Shown here one piece after another: positions 1 to 9,355 of a stretch of DNA of 64,000 nucleotides. Where the stretch lies: the NCBI GenBank assembly GCA_030949705.1, contig JAUZSF010000005.1, forward strand, positions 1 through 64,000, read 5' to 3'. Position 1 is the stretch's first letter. Each line of letters begins with the position of its first letter. Under the pieces are notes generated by a model, which was given only the letters and a program-made list of their open reading frames with translations, had not been told where the DNA came from and searched no databases. The DNA comes from Robiginitomaculum sp. (lineage in GTDB: Bacteria > Pseudomonadota > Alphaproteobacteria > Caulobacterales > Maricaulaceae). The position numbers and the translations under genes were made by a program.

Positions 1-1259
1 CTACCCTCTTTTCTTCTGTTGCTACCGTGCCTGCCGTTCAGGCTTTGTTGGTGGCGCTGATATAGCAGTGTTTGCCAGTGCAATTGATGTGCGGTTACCG
101 GTGTAGCACAAAACTGCCAGATCGCTTTACCGGCCAAGCGCCCCTGTGACTTTGAGTTATCAGGGAAACCGATGCGAGAGCAATGCCAATAGGGCCAGCT
201 GGCGCTTCCTTTAGATGCTTGCTATTGGCCGAAAGCCAGATGCATTCATTCTGTCTTTCACTCCCACAATGGGTGAGTACGGGTGAGGACGTATTTGCAG
301 ACTTCATCTGCGATGTCGGTGCCAATGTTGGATGACGCATCCCCGGCGCCAATACCGCCTTTCTTACGATTGAAGCCATTCGCTGGGCCTGATATTCTCT
401 CTAACGGACTTACCCCGTCAGAGATGGTGTAATCGACGTTCCGCCGGTGGCACCGAGACATGACCGTTTCTGCGCCCAATATCGGCGTTGGCGAATCATG
501 CTGGTTCAGCAGATACGGCCGTGATGGTATCGGCTGAAATGCAGGGTTTTCAGCCTCTGGCCATGCGGCTACAACTTTGTGGGAGCTGGATGCTGCATCA
601 GTTTGCGCTCACGCCGCTGGGGCCTGATCCGAATTTGATACGGTGTGATCAGTGACACGCCCCCGATTTCTTTTTGCTGTCTTTGTTTGCTGATCAAACG
701 AGGGGGCACAGGTTTGCCTCTGGATCCGGCCAATGCGCGGGTGTTTGTACGCTTTAGCGATGCCAGCGGCACAGGGTTCGCTCGGATCGCCGGTGCGGCC
801 ATAACTGTGCCGACGGCAGCTGCGCTGAAAGCCCCGATGTCCGCTAAAGGCTGGCCGGCTCCCCGTTGGGCGCTGGGCGGTGATGGTGCGCGCCGGGCCA
901 AGGCATCCGCCATGCGCGGGTGCCTGCAGCACGCTGTATGTATGGCCTGATGGTACCGCCGCCCACACGCTACACCGGCAAGGGCGAACCGCCCCAGCCA
1001 TGCAATTATCCGCCAGGGAGCAGCCGGGACGTTTTATCGGCGTTGCACGCTCACCTGGTGCCCTGGCTGGACAGTTCAGCCTTGATCCGCCATTGGCCCT
1101 GGTTAATGCGATCCCAGCGACAATACCCGCCTTGATATGCTGGGGCGTCCATGACACCTAGAGGAGTTAACTGAGCCAAACTAACAGCGTAAGTCAAAGT
1201 TTAAAGTCAACAACAAACGTTAATGCAAAGACTTAAAAAGATAATTATATTGATAAATA
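1..1259. other. Unassigned stretch without a convincing gene
   Basis: I find no recognisable gene here. Several short overlapping reading frames exist on both strands, none longer than about 180 codons, and their translations look like random high-GC frames rich in Arg, Ala and Pro. The plus-strand frame at 645-950 contains PANARVFVRFSDASGT, which has a beta-sandwich look, but I cannot assign a family. Positions 1160-1260 are AT-rich. Because decayed genes follow directly, this is probably the inner part of a degraded accessory island. Confidence refers to the absence of an intact known gene. Confidence 0.5.
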
Positions 1260-1765
1260 TCAATGTGTTATGACTTTGCACTTATAACGTTGCATTGTTA
1301 ACGCAACGCACAACAAGCCCCTCGCCAACTCCGGGTTAAGCCTGCACGTCCGGCTGCGTTGATGGAGATGTCAGAGGGCGAGAAGGTGTTGCCCTTAATC
1401 AACGCGAGGATGCGACGATCTACGAGCGGTCTTGCGGGCTCCATCTTGTCAAAGACGAAGGTCTGGCGGTTGTTGTATTTGTCGCCATGAATGATGCCCT
1501 TGGTGGGATCATAGCCTTGGGTGATGATGTTGATGCGGGTTTGTACTTCCAACATGCCATAAGCGTAATTGAGCATGGCGTTGATTGGGTGAGTTGCACG
1601 GATGTTACGCGCTGTTTTGCGTGACCTTAAGGCGGAGCGTGAAGCATATCCAAGCCATTCATCTGAGATTGGGTGTTGATTAAGGCCTTTCCACTTGATG
1701 GCGATTGTGTTCCAGGCCCTAAAGTAGGCGACGGCACTTTTGCCCTCAAGGCCAAGCAAGCCACT
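1260..1765 (-). pseudogene. cas1: Truncated Cas1 endonuclease (C-terminal domain remnant)
   Basis: The translation shows the alpha-helical catalytic domain of Cas1, the integrase of CRISPR adaptation and of casposons. Visible hallmarks are the Glu of LLGLEGKSAVAYF, the block THPINAMLNYAYGMLE, the His of GIIHGDK and the Asp of FVFDKMEPARP. The His-Asp spacing of 13 residues equals that in E. coli Cas1 (H208/D221). The N-terminal beta domain is missing: homology starts near 1762, where a polymerase fragment begins on the other strand. Near 1345 a frameshift is needed to continue into the frame reading LNPELARGLL, which ends at 1260. The protein lacks its N-terminus and is broken near its C-terminus, so it is a pseudogene. 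I see no CRISPR array, cas2 or effector genes, so a solo Cas1 or a casposon-like element fits better than a CRISPR-Cas locus. Confidence 0.8.
1289..1308. repeat. Short inverted repeat CGTTGC-N8-GCAACG
   Basis: Six-base perfect arms (1289-1294 and 1303-1308) flank eight bases inside the 3' part of the cas1 remnant, next to the AT-rich 1160-1290 stretch. It may be an operator or chance. No second copy was seen. Confidence 0.3.
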
Positions 1766-1776
1766 CGCCGTGGTGG

Positions 1777-2742
1777 GTGAACTGGGCCTTTTGTGACACG
1801 GACAGTCTGGCCATCGCCAGGCCAAAAGGAATGAGCCGTGCAGAGTTTAGAAAACGCGCCCAAAATGTGGTGGATCAATTTACGGCCTTGAACCCCTACA
1901 AAAAGCCAGGATCAATCCTGCAAATCGAGGATGTAAATTATGCTGGTGGCACGAGCGAGTTACTTATGCCGCTTTATGTTTTTGCCATTTCTGCAAAGCG
2001 CTATGCGCTTTTTAATCTGGATGACCAAGGCAAGCCTATCATCAGAAAGGCCTCGGCCCACGGTCTAGGCCATTTGATGGCCCCTTATAGGGAAGATGAT
2101 CCCGCCTCTGGCATTCCTGATCCATTACGTGGCATTGGCGTTTCACGCTGGCAGTATGACTACTGGTACAAGCTTCTGGAGGCCGGGCTGTCAGATAGCC
2201 CAAGGCAATTATCACTCGACTACCACCCAAAGCTACAAGTGCCAGCCATGAGCCGCTATGGGGCAACCAGCCCGAAAATGTTAGACTGGATGAAGTCTCA
2301 TAATGAAGGTCGCGATTATAAAGATCAGATCAAACCCTTTGGCTTTATGGTCAGTTTTACCGCCAGAGATGGTGTTTATGCACAAGCGCCAGAGCCTGCC
2401 CTTGTCGACCCAGGCAAGCGCGGCAGGCCCATGGGAAAATACCCACCAAAACCAAGCGCACCCTTTGAGCGTGACCCAGCTAAAGCCGTTAGCTTGGCCT
2501 TTGATCGGATTACTGGCGAGCCCGTAGATCAATCCATGCTCAAAACCTATGCCGAAGCTCTAGCAAACTACCACCTACACCCCGAAGACAAGTTCGAAGG
2601 CGGTGACTATTATGATAGCGGGGAAACGCGTAGGCGGCACGTAAAAGCGGAGACTGTTGGGCTGATCGGCAAAGAAGCCAACCACGTGGGCGAAGGTGGG
2701 GAAGTTGATCCTACCGGTGATGGGGTGATGGAGTTCATATAA
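1777..2742 (+). pseudogene. C-terminal fragment of a family B DNA polymerase-like protein
   Basis: The first residues read WAFCDTDSLAIAR, which matches palm motif C of family B DNA polymerases (YxDTDS). About 60 residues on, YVFAISAKRYALFNL resembles the KKRY motif (K-x-Y) that precedes the thumb. The remaining 240 residues are polymerase-associated sequence I do not recognise, ending in an acidic tail. Everything before motif C (exonuclease domain, motifs A and B) is absent. The open frame begins at a GTG and can be extended upstream only to a stop at 1720. The fragment abuts the cas1 remnant head to head, so one deletion that removed the 5' ends of two divergent genes explains both truncations. 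In casposons, Cas1 and a family B polymerase are the defining pair, which is why I link them; bacterial plasmid or phage polymerases are an alternative origin. Confidence 0.65.
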
Positions 2743-2780
2743 CCAAATCGAATTAACGAGAATATTATATAATTAATTTT

Positions 2781-3525
2781 GGGGGGCTTGATTACAGATA
2801 GCAGATAAAGGCAATATATGTCATATGAGTTAGTGTTAGGAGACGGAGCAGGCTCTCACACTGCAAGCTATTCCGAAGTGAGCTTATCAAGTATTTTGTG
2901 CAGGTGAACTGCGCGCTTCTGCGGCACAATTAACGGGGGTAACTCGCAACACGGCGATCCTGTTTTAGCAAGTTGCGCAGCAGGTGATTTTCACTGAGCT
3001 AGCGGTAGAAACCCCGGAGATTTTCAGCGGCGAGATTGAGGTCGATGAGAGTTACTTTTGGTAGGACACCGAAACGGGCAAGCGAGGACGCGGTGCGGCG
3101 GGTAAGGTGGCGGTGTTCGGGCTTCTCAAGCGCAAGGGTCGTGTGCACTGTAGTCATCATCCCAAATGCTTCCACACAAACGCTTCTTCGCGTCATCAGG
3201 CGAAAGGTCAAGCCAGATAGCATCGTCTATAGAACCGATTGCTTTCGATCGTATGATGTTCTGGATGTTTCCGAGTTTCATCACCTGCGGATCAACCACT
3301 CAAAACTGTTCGCAGAGCAATCAAACCATATCAACGGCATAGAGAACTTCTGGAACCAGGCCAAACGCCACTTACGGGCTTATAACGGCATTTCCAAACA
3401 GCACTTTCATCTGTTCATCAAAGAGTGCGAGTGGCGCTTCAATTACCGGCCCGTTGCCAACCTCAGCAAAACCCTCCACAAATGGTGGTTCAAGTAATGT
3501 TTCAACCCTTAGCTATGTCAGCCCC
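2781..3525 (+). mobile_element. IS1595-family insertion sequence remnant
   Basis: A transposase relic lies between imperfect inverted ends: GGGGGGCTTGATTACAGATA at 2781 and, read on the minus strand from 3525, GGGGCTGACATAGCTAAG. Both start with a G run followed by CTtGA/CTGA, as in the IS1016 group of the IS1595 family. The flanks are AT-rich, but no clear 8-bp target duplication is visible, in keeping with an old or rearranged copy. Confidence 0.65.
2880..3497 (+). pseudogene. IS1595-family (IS1016-like) transposase, disrupted
   Basis: The reading frame from about 2894 gives AGELRASAAQLTGVTRNTA, then FSGEIEVDESYF, the first conserved Asp region of ISXO2-like transposases. In-frame TAG codons interrupt it near 2970 and 3061. 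Around 3140 the frame must shift to continue as VVIPNAST-like sequence, VYRTDCFRSYDVL (second Asp), and HINGIENFWNQAKRHL with the catalytic Asn/Glu region, ending in CEWRFNYRP. No N-terminal zinc ribbon is seen, as is usual for the IS1016 subgroup. With at least two stops and one frameshift the transposase is dead. Confidence 0.8.
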
Positions 3526-3778
3526 AAAAAATAAAATCTGTGGCAGTGGCGGGCTTAATGATATGGATGGACCAACGATACTTCTAATAAAGGATACCGC
3601 TACTCAAATTACCTTAAATATCGAGATACGTTACACAGATATTTTTGGAAAAAATCTCAGCGTACAGTATTTTTTGATGGCTTTAAGTGGTCCGGGGCAC
3701 AGTATCTCAAACTGGATTCTATTTCATCCACAACCAGGCGGCATGGGGAGTGTGATAGCAAACAATGATTCCGAATAG
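3526..3778 (+). pseudogene. C-terminal fragment of an unknown protein cut by the IS
   Basis: After the right IS end an open frame continues to a stop at 3778. It includes ITLNIEIRYTDIFGKNLS, which looks like real protein (alternating beta residues, YTDIFGK motif). I associate that motif from memory with small membrane-anchored hypothetical proteins of alphaproteobacterial accessory regions. No start codon, signal or N-terminal half is visible, and the matching 5' part is not found upstream of the IS, so insertion was accompanied by deletion or rearrangement. Function unknown. Confidence 0.4.
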
Positions 3779-3841
3779 GCCAGTTTGCTAAAACTGTATG
3801 TATTTATTTCTGGATATAACTATACCCCCCCTTGGCAAGGC

Positions 3842-3864
3842 GGGGATAAAACGGGGTTATCCCC
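3842..3864 (-). terminator. Hairpin GGGGATAA/TTATCCCC downstream of pyrF
   Basis: Perfect 8-bp arms with a 7-base loop lie 39 bases beyond the pyrF stop. No long T run follows on the minus strand, so this is a weak terminator candidate. A closely related hairpin occurs at 35991-36013. Confidence 0.35.
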
Positions 3865-3902
3865 ATCCTCTAAAGCGCGCCTATAATTATAGATTTTGAA
3901 AA

Positions 3903-4769
3903 TTAAGATGCCAGGGCACGGCTCAGCTCATCATGAGCTTTGGCAAGGGCGGCATCAAAAAGCTCTTCCCACTGGCGGGCGCCGGTGGCCTCTTGTGCGC
4001 CTTCGGGATACAGCACCCCGCGAGAGGAATTGACCACCACGCCCTGACCGTCACGGGCGGCGCTGACCGCATCTTTGGCACTGGCCCCTTGCGCCCCATA
4101 GCCCGGCACCAGAAAGGGGGAATGGGGCAGGATGAGGCGCAATTGGCGGGCTTCATCCGGGGCAGTGGCCCCCACCACCACCATCAGGGATGACCAGCCG
4201 CTTTGCGGGCCCCGGCGGTCCCGCGCAAACGGCGCCAGCGCCGCTGCAATGTGTTGGTATAAGGGTTTTCCATCCATCGACAGGTCTTCAAAATCGGCGG
4301 CACCGGGGTTTGAGGTGCGTACCAGCACAATAATGCCCTTATCCTGATCATCCGCCATGGCCAGAAAGGGCTCCAGCGTGTCCATACCCATATAGGGGTT
4401 CACGGTAATGGCATCGCACGGCACCCAGGCATCGGGGCCAAGATAGCCGCTGGCATAGGCACTGGCGGTGGAGCCAATATCGCCGCGTTTGGCATCCATC
4501 AGCACCAACAGGCCCCGGGTTTTGGCATGGACGCACAGCCGTGCCATCACCGCCAGACCGTCCGGCCCATAGCGTTCGAAAAAGGCAATTTGCGGTTTGA
4601 TCATGCCGCACCGGGTATCCAGACGGTCCAGAACGGCCATGAAAAAGGCCTCTATACCGGCCAGTCCGTCACCAAATAACGCTGGTATGCGCCCGGGGTG
4701 CGGATCCAGCCCGACGCATAGCGGGCCGTGGGTGGCAATGGTCTTTGCCAAATGATCGCCAAAATGCAT
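3903..4769 (-). CDS. pyrF: Orotidine 5'-phosphate decarboxylase
   Basis: Catalyses the last step of UMP synthesis (OMP to UMP) in the cytoplasm. The 288-residue length and the motif LVLMDAKRGDIGSTASAYA identify the longer 'type 2' PyrF; the Asp and Lys of DAKRGD are catalytic. GLDPHPGRIP near the N-terminus and the C-terminal VVGATAPDEARQLR and LVPGYGAQGA are TIM-barrel phosphate-binding regions. The start at 4769 follows a GAGGG ribosome-binding site seven bases upstream. It is the first intact housekeeping gene after the decayed island and lies 49 bp downstream of the DUF4149 gene on the same strand, so the two may be cotranscribed. Confidence 0.93.
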   Translation of the reverse strand: MHFGDHLAKTIATHGPLCVGLDPHPGRIPALFGDGLAGIEAFFMAVLDRLDTRCGMIKPQIAFFERYGPDGLAVMARLCVHAKTRGLLVLMDAKRGDIGSTASAYASGYLGPDAWVPCDAITVNPYMGMDTLEPFLAMADDQDKGIIVLVRTSNPGAADFEDLSMDGKPLYQHIAAALAPFARDRRGPQSGWSSLMVVVGATAPDEARQLRLILPHSPFLVPGYGAQGASAKDAVSAARDGQGVVVNSSRGVLYPEGAQEATGARQWEELFDAALAKAHDELSRALAS

Positions 4770-4818
4770 GATTTTCCCTCATGCCTGCGCAAATCACAGG
4801 CCCTTTCGGGAGGGCAGT

Positions 4819-5256
4819 TTAGCCAAATGCCAGAAAGCCGCAAGCGGCGATGAGAGCCGCATATTGCAAGGCATTGGCGCGCACGGCCTGGCCGCGGGCC
4901 TTGCGAAAATCGGCCAGCGCCAGCTCGTCCCCGGCCCGGGCCGCATCGCGGGCCTGTTCCAAGGTGGGCGTAATGGACCAGCCGGCCCACAAAAAGGCGC
5001 AGGCCGCAATGATCAATATGGCGGCCCCGGTAGTCTGGTTGCCAAAGGCCGAAAACAGCGCCGCGGCAGCGCTGAGCAGGGCAAACAGGTCAAAGGCGCG
5101 GGGAAACACGGCGCGGCTGAGCAAAAGGACGGTTTTGGAAGACCCGGCGCGTCCGGCAGCCGGAGCCACAAAAAAGGCAAAAAACGACATGGCGCCCAAA
5201 ATGGCGGCAGTTAAAACAAGGGCAATGGCGATCACAATCACTCTCCGGCGTATCAT
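4819..5256 (-). CDS. DUF4149 integral membrane protein
   Basis: A 145-residue protein with four predicted membrane helices (about residues 7-30, 50-72, 76-96 and 125-145). The early motif FFAFFVAPAAGRA, the following LSRAVFPRAF, and the late FRKARGQAVRANALQY match the pattern of DUF4149/TMEM205-like proteins (FFxFxVAPxxF ... LFPxYF ... FxRLHxxSxxLN). The function of the family is unknown. It is 98 bp from the DUF4167 gene upstream on the same strand. MAPEG was considered because of the size and four helices but lacks its Arg/Glu signature. Confidence 0.6.
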   Translation of the reverse strand: MIRRRVIVIAIALVLTAAILGAMSFFAFFVAPAAGRAGSSKTVLLLSRAVFPRAFDLFALLSAAAALFSAFGNQTTGAAILIIAACAFLWAGWSITPTLEQARDAARAGDELALADFRKARGQAVRANALQYAALIAACGFLAFG

Positions 5257-5354
5257 TTCGGTGCGCTTTTAGGGGTTTCGCACCCGTATGAGCACACCAC
5301 AGCAAGAGCCGCGCCGAAAACGCCGCGTTAAAGGAAAAGAGCAAACAATGGGGT

Positions 5355-5981
5355 CTAGGCGGTGGTTTCGCCGCCTACGTCCGGAGTGCTGGCAATATTG
5401 GCTTCGGCCTTTGGTTCCGCCTTGGATTCTGGCGCCGGGCGACGTACGCGCCGTCGGGGCGTACGGGCCGGTTTGGTCGTTGCCGGGGCGGGCACCGCTT
5501 CGGGGGTGACCACATCCATGGGACCGGTGCCATTGCCATGATTGCTTGCGCCATCCTTGGCCGGGGCCGGGCTGGTGGCCTCGCCTGTATTTTGGGTCGT
5601 TGCCAGCGGTGGGGTTTGTGTGGGCTGGGGCGCGTTTTCGGTCGAGGCGGCGGCGCGCTCCTGTTGTTGCTGTGCCTTGCGGGCATCATATTGCGCCTGA
5701 CGGGCGGCGCGCTGGGCGGCCTGTTCTTCTTCGCGGGCTTCGCGCTGTTCCTGTTGGGCGCGCATGACGCGGTAATAGTGTTCGGCAAATTGCAGATAAT
5801 TTTCGGCCATAACCCGGTCGCCGGAAAGGGAGGCATCGCGGGCCAATTGCTGATATTTTTCGTAAATGGTTGATACGGCCCCACGGACTTTAACGCCCGG
5901 CCCGTTGCTCTCCATCGCCCGGTTGGCATTTTGAGATTTGTTATGGTTGTTATTGCGGCTTCGGCCTCTTTGGCGTTTCAT
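5355..5981 (-). CDS. DUF4167 domain protein
   Basis: The first 80 residues are the conserved DUF4167 domain of alphaproteobacteria: a basic, Asn/Arg-rich start (RQRGRSRNNNHNKSQNANR), then VRGAVSTIYEKYQQLARDA and AENYLQFAEHYYRVMRAQ. The remaining 120 residues are low-complexity: a Glu/Gln/Arg-rich coiled-coil stretch, then Ala/Pro/Thr-rich sequence and a basic patch near RTPRRRVRRPA. RNA binding is inferred from composition only. The gene almost always lies next to prmC in this class, as here. An AAGGACAAC ribosome-binding site precedes the ATG. The 227-bp gap to prmC probably holds its own promoter; I see no clear boxes. Confidence 0.85.
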   Translation of the reverse strand: MKRQRGRSRNNNHNKSQNANRAMESNGPGVKVRGAVSTIYEKYQQLARDASLSGDRVMAENYLQFAEHYYRVMRAQQEQREAREEEQAAQRAARQAQYDARKAQQQQERAAASTENAPQPTQTPPLATTQNTGEATSPAPAKDGASNHGNGTGPMDVVTPEAVPAPATTKPARTPRRRVRRPAPESKAEPKAEANIASTPDVGGETTA

Positions 5982-6208
5982 GCCTGTTGTCCTTGAAATT
6001 CTCTATTTTGCATTGGCCTGTTCCATCGGGGTCCAGGTCTTTTTCAATGCGCTTCACTCTGCACTTGCAGTACTCAATAACGCGCGTCGTCCCGTCCACA
6101 GATCAAATTAAAAGCGGGTGGTCCAGACGGAAAGTCATATTTCTTTCTTGCGTCTTGGCAAGATACTAGCGTCCGGCGCGGCGCTTTCCAAGCGTTTTCT
6201 GCTGCGTT

Positions 6209-7078
6209 TTAGCGACTGTATCCACAGATTACGCGATCTCGGCCAGCAAGGTCCTGAAAAATTTCGATTTTGTATACGTTTTTCTGGTTCTGCGCCAAAT
6301 TGAACAGGGCCCTGCCCTGATCGGCGCCGATCTCTAAGGCAAAAAAACCACCGGGTTTCAGATAACGGGGAATGAGCGGAAAAATGGCACGATAGGCATC
6401 CAGACCATCGGCCCCGCCATCCAGGGCCAGCATCGGCTCATAGGCGCGCACCTCTGGTTCCAGCGTGCTGATCTGGGCGCTGGCAATATAGGGGGGGTTG
6501 GAGACCAGCACATCAAATGGGGCCATATCCAGTGCAGCCTCCCACGGACCTTCTATGAATTGCACCCGCTCTTCCAGATTCAGGGCTTGGGCGTTGGTCG
6601 TGGCTATTTTCAAGGCGCCGGGCGACAGATCCACCCCCAACCCCCGGGCCAGAGGGCGTTCGCTTAGCAGCGAAAAAAGAATGGCCCCGGTGCCAATCCC
6701 CAGGTCCAGGATATTGCAAGGATCATTTCCAAGAGCGCCCAGGGCCAGCTCGACCAGACGTTCGGTTTCCGGGCGCGGGGTCAATACATCGCTGGAAACG
6801 GCAAGGTCCAGCGACCAAAATCCCCAGGAGCCCAGAATATGGGATAAGGGCTCACGCCGTTCCCGGCGCGTGACCATGGTTTCCAATTGTGTCGCCGCGG
6901 TTTCATCAAGGCAGGCATCCGGATCGGCAAAAGCCGCCCCGTTGGCCAGAATGGCGCGCAACATATGGCGCACTTCGATGTCTGCATCTTCAATCTTGGC
7001 GGCACGCAGGCGGGCCGCCAACGCCCGGCGCACCTTGAACACCGGCACGCCGCTCCACGAAGAAACCGCTGAGTTCAA
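6209..7078 (-). CDS. prmC: Peptide chain release factor N5-glutamine methyltransferase
   Basis: Methylates the Gln of the GGQ motif in release factors 1 and 2, using S-adenosylmethionine. The 289-residue protein has an N-terminal helical domain (residues 1-90, including [15 protein letters not shown]), then a Rossmann fold with SAM motif [11 protein letters not shown] and the catalytic VSNPPYIAS. The C-terminus ends in [12 protein letters not shown], as usual. The start overlaps the prfA stop by four bases (ATGA), so enzyme and substrate are translationally coupled. The NPPY codons include a run of seven C, which here keeps the frame intact. Confidence 0.95.
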   Translation of the reverse strand: MNSAVSSWSGVPVFKVRRALAARLRAAKIEDADIEVRHMLRAILANGAAFADPDACLDETAATQLETMVTRRERREPLSHILGSWGFWSLDLAVSSDVLTPRPETERLVELALGALGNDPCNILDLGIGTGAILFSLLSERPLARGLGVDLSPGALKIATTNAQALNLEERVQFIEGPWEAALDMAPFDVLVSNPPYIASAQISTLEPEVRAYEPMLALDGGADGLDAYRAIFPLIPRYLKPGGFFALEIGADQGRALFNLAQNQKNVYKIEIFQDLAGRDRVICGYSR

Positions 7079-8166
7079 CTAAGATTCTCGTCTTCCATGG
7101 CGGCCAGTTTGGCAGCCTGGTCTTCGGCCAACAGGGCATCGATGACTTCACCCAGTGCTTCACCGGCAATCACCTTGTTCAGATTGTAAAGCGTCAGATT
7201 GATCCGGTGATCGGTAACCCGCCCTTGTGGGAAATTATAAGTACGGATGCGTTCCGAGCGATCCCCCGAGCCGATCTGGCCCTTGCGGTCAGCGGCGCGA
7301 ATTTCATCCACCCGGCGGCGCTCGGCCTCATACAGGCGTGCCTTTAGCACCTGCATGGCCTTGGCGCGGTTTTTGTGTTGGGATTTTTCGTCCTGTTGCG
7401 AGGCAACAATGCCGGTGGGAATGTGGGTGATGCGCACCGCTGAATCCGTGGTGTTGACCGACTGGCCACCGGGGCCGGAAGCGCGAAATACATCAATGCG
7501 CAGGTCTTTTTCCTCGATCTGAATGTCCACATCTTCGGGTTCGGGAAGCACCGCCACCGTGGCTGCCGAGGTGTGAATGCGCCCCTGGGTTTCCGTATCA
7601 GGCACCCGTTGTACCCGGTGCACGCCGGATTCGAATTTCAACCGCCCATAGGTATTCTCGCCCTTGATCGAGGCAATGACTTCCTTATAGCCGCCCATTT
7701 CACCTTCCGATGCCGAGACCAGCTCCATCTTCCAGCCTTGCAACTGGGCAAAGCGCTGATACATGCGAAAAAGATCACCAGCAAACAGCGCCGCCTCGTC
7801 ACCGCCGGTGCCGGCCCGCACTTCCAGCATGACCGGCGCGCCGTCATCCTTGTCTTTGGGCAGGAGCATGATTTGCATGGCCTGTTCGCGTTTGGGCAAG
7901 GCTGCTTTCAGCCCCTCCAGCTCTTCGCGCATCATGGCCTGCATATCAGCATCTTCGCCGCCATCGGCCAGCATGTCTTCCAGGTCGGCGATTTCACGGC
8001 GCATTTCATTTAACGCCCGCGCTGCCTTGGCCACCGGCATCAGGGCCGCATGCTCTTTGGAAAGGGCAACGATTTCATCACTGTCCGTGGTGGCCCCCAT
8101 GCGGGCCTCGATCTGTTCAAAACGATCAACCACCTGATCCAGACGGGATTGAGGAATATGGGCCAT
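7075..8166 (-). CDS. prfA: Peptide chain release factor 1
   Basis: Recognises UAA and UAG stop codons and triggers peptidyl-tRNA hydrolysis. Length 363 residues fits RF1. The catalytic GGQ lies in [12 protein letters not shown] at about residue 235, and the region near [15 protein letters not shown] belongs to the PCRF domain. It is a class I factor with its own start, so it is RF1 rather than the frameshifted RF2. Its start codon overlaps the ispG stop and its stop overlaps the prmC start, giving the operon ispG-prfA-prmC. Confidence 0.96.
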   Translation of the reverse strand: MAHIPQSRLDQVVDRFEQIEARMGATTDSDEIVALSKEHAALMPVAKAARALNEMRREIADLEDMLADGGEDADMQAMMREELEGLKAALPKREQAMQIMLLPKDKDDGAPVMLEVRAGTGGDEAALFAGDLFRMYQRFAQLQGWKMELVSASEGEMGGYKEVIASIKGENTYGRLKFESGVHRVQRVPDTETQGRIHTSAATVAVLPEPEDVDIQIEEKDLRIDVFRASGPGGQSVNTTDSAVRITHIPTGIVASQQDEKSQHKNRAKAMQVLKARLYEAERRRVDEIRAADRKGQIGSGDRSERIRTYNFPQGRVTDHRINLTLYNLNKVIAGEALGEVIDALLAEDQAAKLAAMEDENLS

Positions 8167-9293
8167 TATTGGTTTTCCTCTTTGGCAGCCCGAAGGCTCG
8201 CCGCCCGCGCTTCGACCAGTTCGACAATGTGTTCGATCATGGTTTCATTGCTGCGTTTATGGTCTGTCTTGCCGGCAAAATAGACCATGCCATGGCCCGC
8301 CCCGCCGCCGGTATAGCCAATATCGGTATAGGCCGCCTCGCCGGGGCCGTTGACCACACAGCCAATGATCGAAAGGCTGACCGGCTCGGCAATATGGGCC
8401 AGACGCTGTTCCAGGGTTTGTACGGTTTTGATGACGTCAAAGCCCTGGCGCGAGCAAGACGGGCAGGCAATGATGTTTACGCCGCGGGTGCGCAAGTTCA
8501 GGGATTTGAGAATATCAAAACCCACCTTGATTTCTTCCACCGGGTCCGCCGACAGGGACACCCGGATGGTATCGCCGATCCCGGCCCAAAGCAGCATGCC
8601 CAGACCGACTGAAGACTTCACCGTGCCGGATCTGAGACCCCCGGCTTCGGTAATGCCCAGATGCAGTGGGCAATCAATGGCCTCAGCCAATTGCTGATAG
8701 GCCGCCACGGTGAGGAAAGGGTCCGAGGCCTTGACCGAAATTTTATATTCGTGAAAGTCATACTCTTCCAGAATGGCCACATGGCGCAGGGCGCTTTCCA
8801 CCATGGCTTCGGGGCAGGGCTCGCCATATTTTTCCAGAAATTCGCGCTCCAGCGATCCGGCATTGACACCAATGCGAATGGCACAGCCATGATCCTTGGC
8901 CGCCTGGACCACATCGCGCACCCGGGCCGCATTGCCGATATTACCCGGATTGATGCGCAGGCAAGCCACCCCGGCTTTGGCGGCCTCGATGGCCCGTTGA
9001 TGGTGAAAATGAATGTCGGCCACTATCGGTACATTGGCGGCCTGTACAATGGCGGGCATGGCCGCGGTGGAATCCTTGTCCGGGCAGGAAATGCGCACAA
9101 TGTCGGCCCCGGCCTCTTCCAGCGCATGCACTTGTGCCAGGGTGGCCGAAACATCCGGGGTCGGCGTATTGGTCATGGATTGCACGCTGATTGGTGCATC
9201 ACCGCCCACCGGCAGGTTGCCAACCATAATCTGCCGGGAGGCGCGCCGCTCGATTGCACGCCAGGGGCGAAGCGCGCTTATAGCGTCGGTCAT
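8166..9293 (-). CDS. ispG: 4-hydroxy-3-methylbut-2-enyl diphosphate synthase
   Basis: Converts methylerythritol cyclodiphosphate to HMBPP in the MEP isoprenoid pathway using a 4Fe-4S cluster. The 375-residue length is typical of the bacterial enzyme. The TIM-barrel half starts with [19 protein letters not shown], and the cluster ligands are seen in [11 protein letters not shown] and [12 protein letters not shown], with the conserved C-terminal Glu in NGPGEA. The gene heads the ispG-prfA-prmC run and lies 62 bp after the RodZ-like HTH gene; that gene order is common in alphaproteobacteria. Confidence 0.95.
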   Translation of the reverse strand: MTDAISALRPWRAIERRASRQIMVGNLPVGGDAPISVQSMTNTPTPDVSATLAQVHALEEAGADIVRISCPDKDSTAAMPAIVQAANVPIVADIHFHHQRAIEAAKAGVACLRINPGNIGNAARVRDVVQAAKDHGCAIRIGVNAGSLEREFLEKYGEPCPEAMVESALRHVAILEEYDFHEYKISVKASDPFLTVAAYQQLAEAIDCPLHLGITEAGGLRSGTVKSSVGLGMLLWAGIGDTIRVSLSADPVEEIKVGFDILKSLNLRTRGVNIIACPSCSRQGFDVIKTVQTLEQRLAHIAEPVSLSIIGCVVNGPGEAAYTDIGYTGGGAGHGMVYFAGKTDHKRSNETMIEHIVELVEARAASLRAAKEENQ

Positions 9294-9355
9294 CGCAAAT
9301 ACCGTTTCATTATATTAAAATCTGTGTGCAGGTTTGGCGTGCCTAAAGGCTGGCG

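Noticed and set aside
1-3900. CRISPR array near the Cas1 remnant
   Set aside because: No direct repeats of 23-40 bases with even spacing are visible, and no cas2 or effector genes.
4819-5256. MAPEG family membrane protein
   Set aside because: Size and helix count fit, but the sequence follows the DUF4149 pattern with FFAFFVAP and the late LHxxS-like helix.
6491-6497. Frameshift at the C7 run of prmC
   Set aside because: The frame reads correctly through SNPPYIAS, so the run length is right here.
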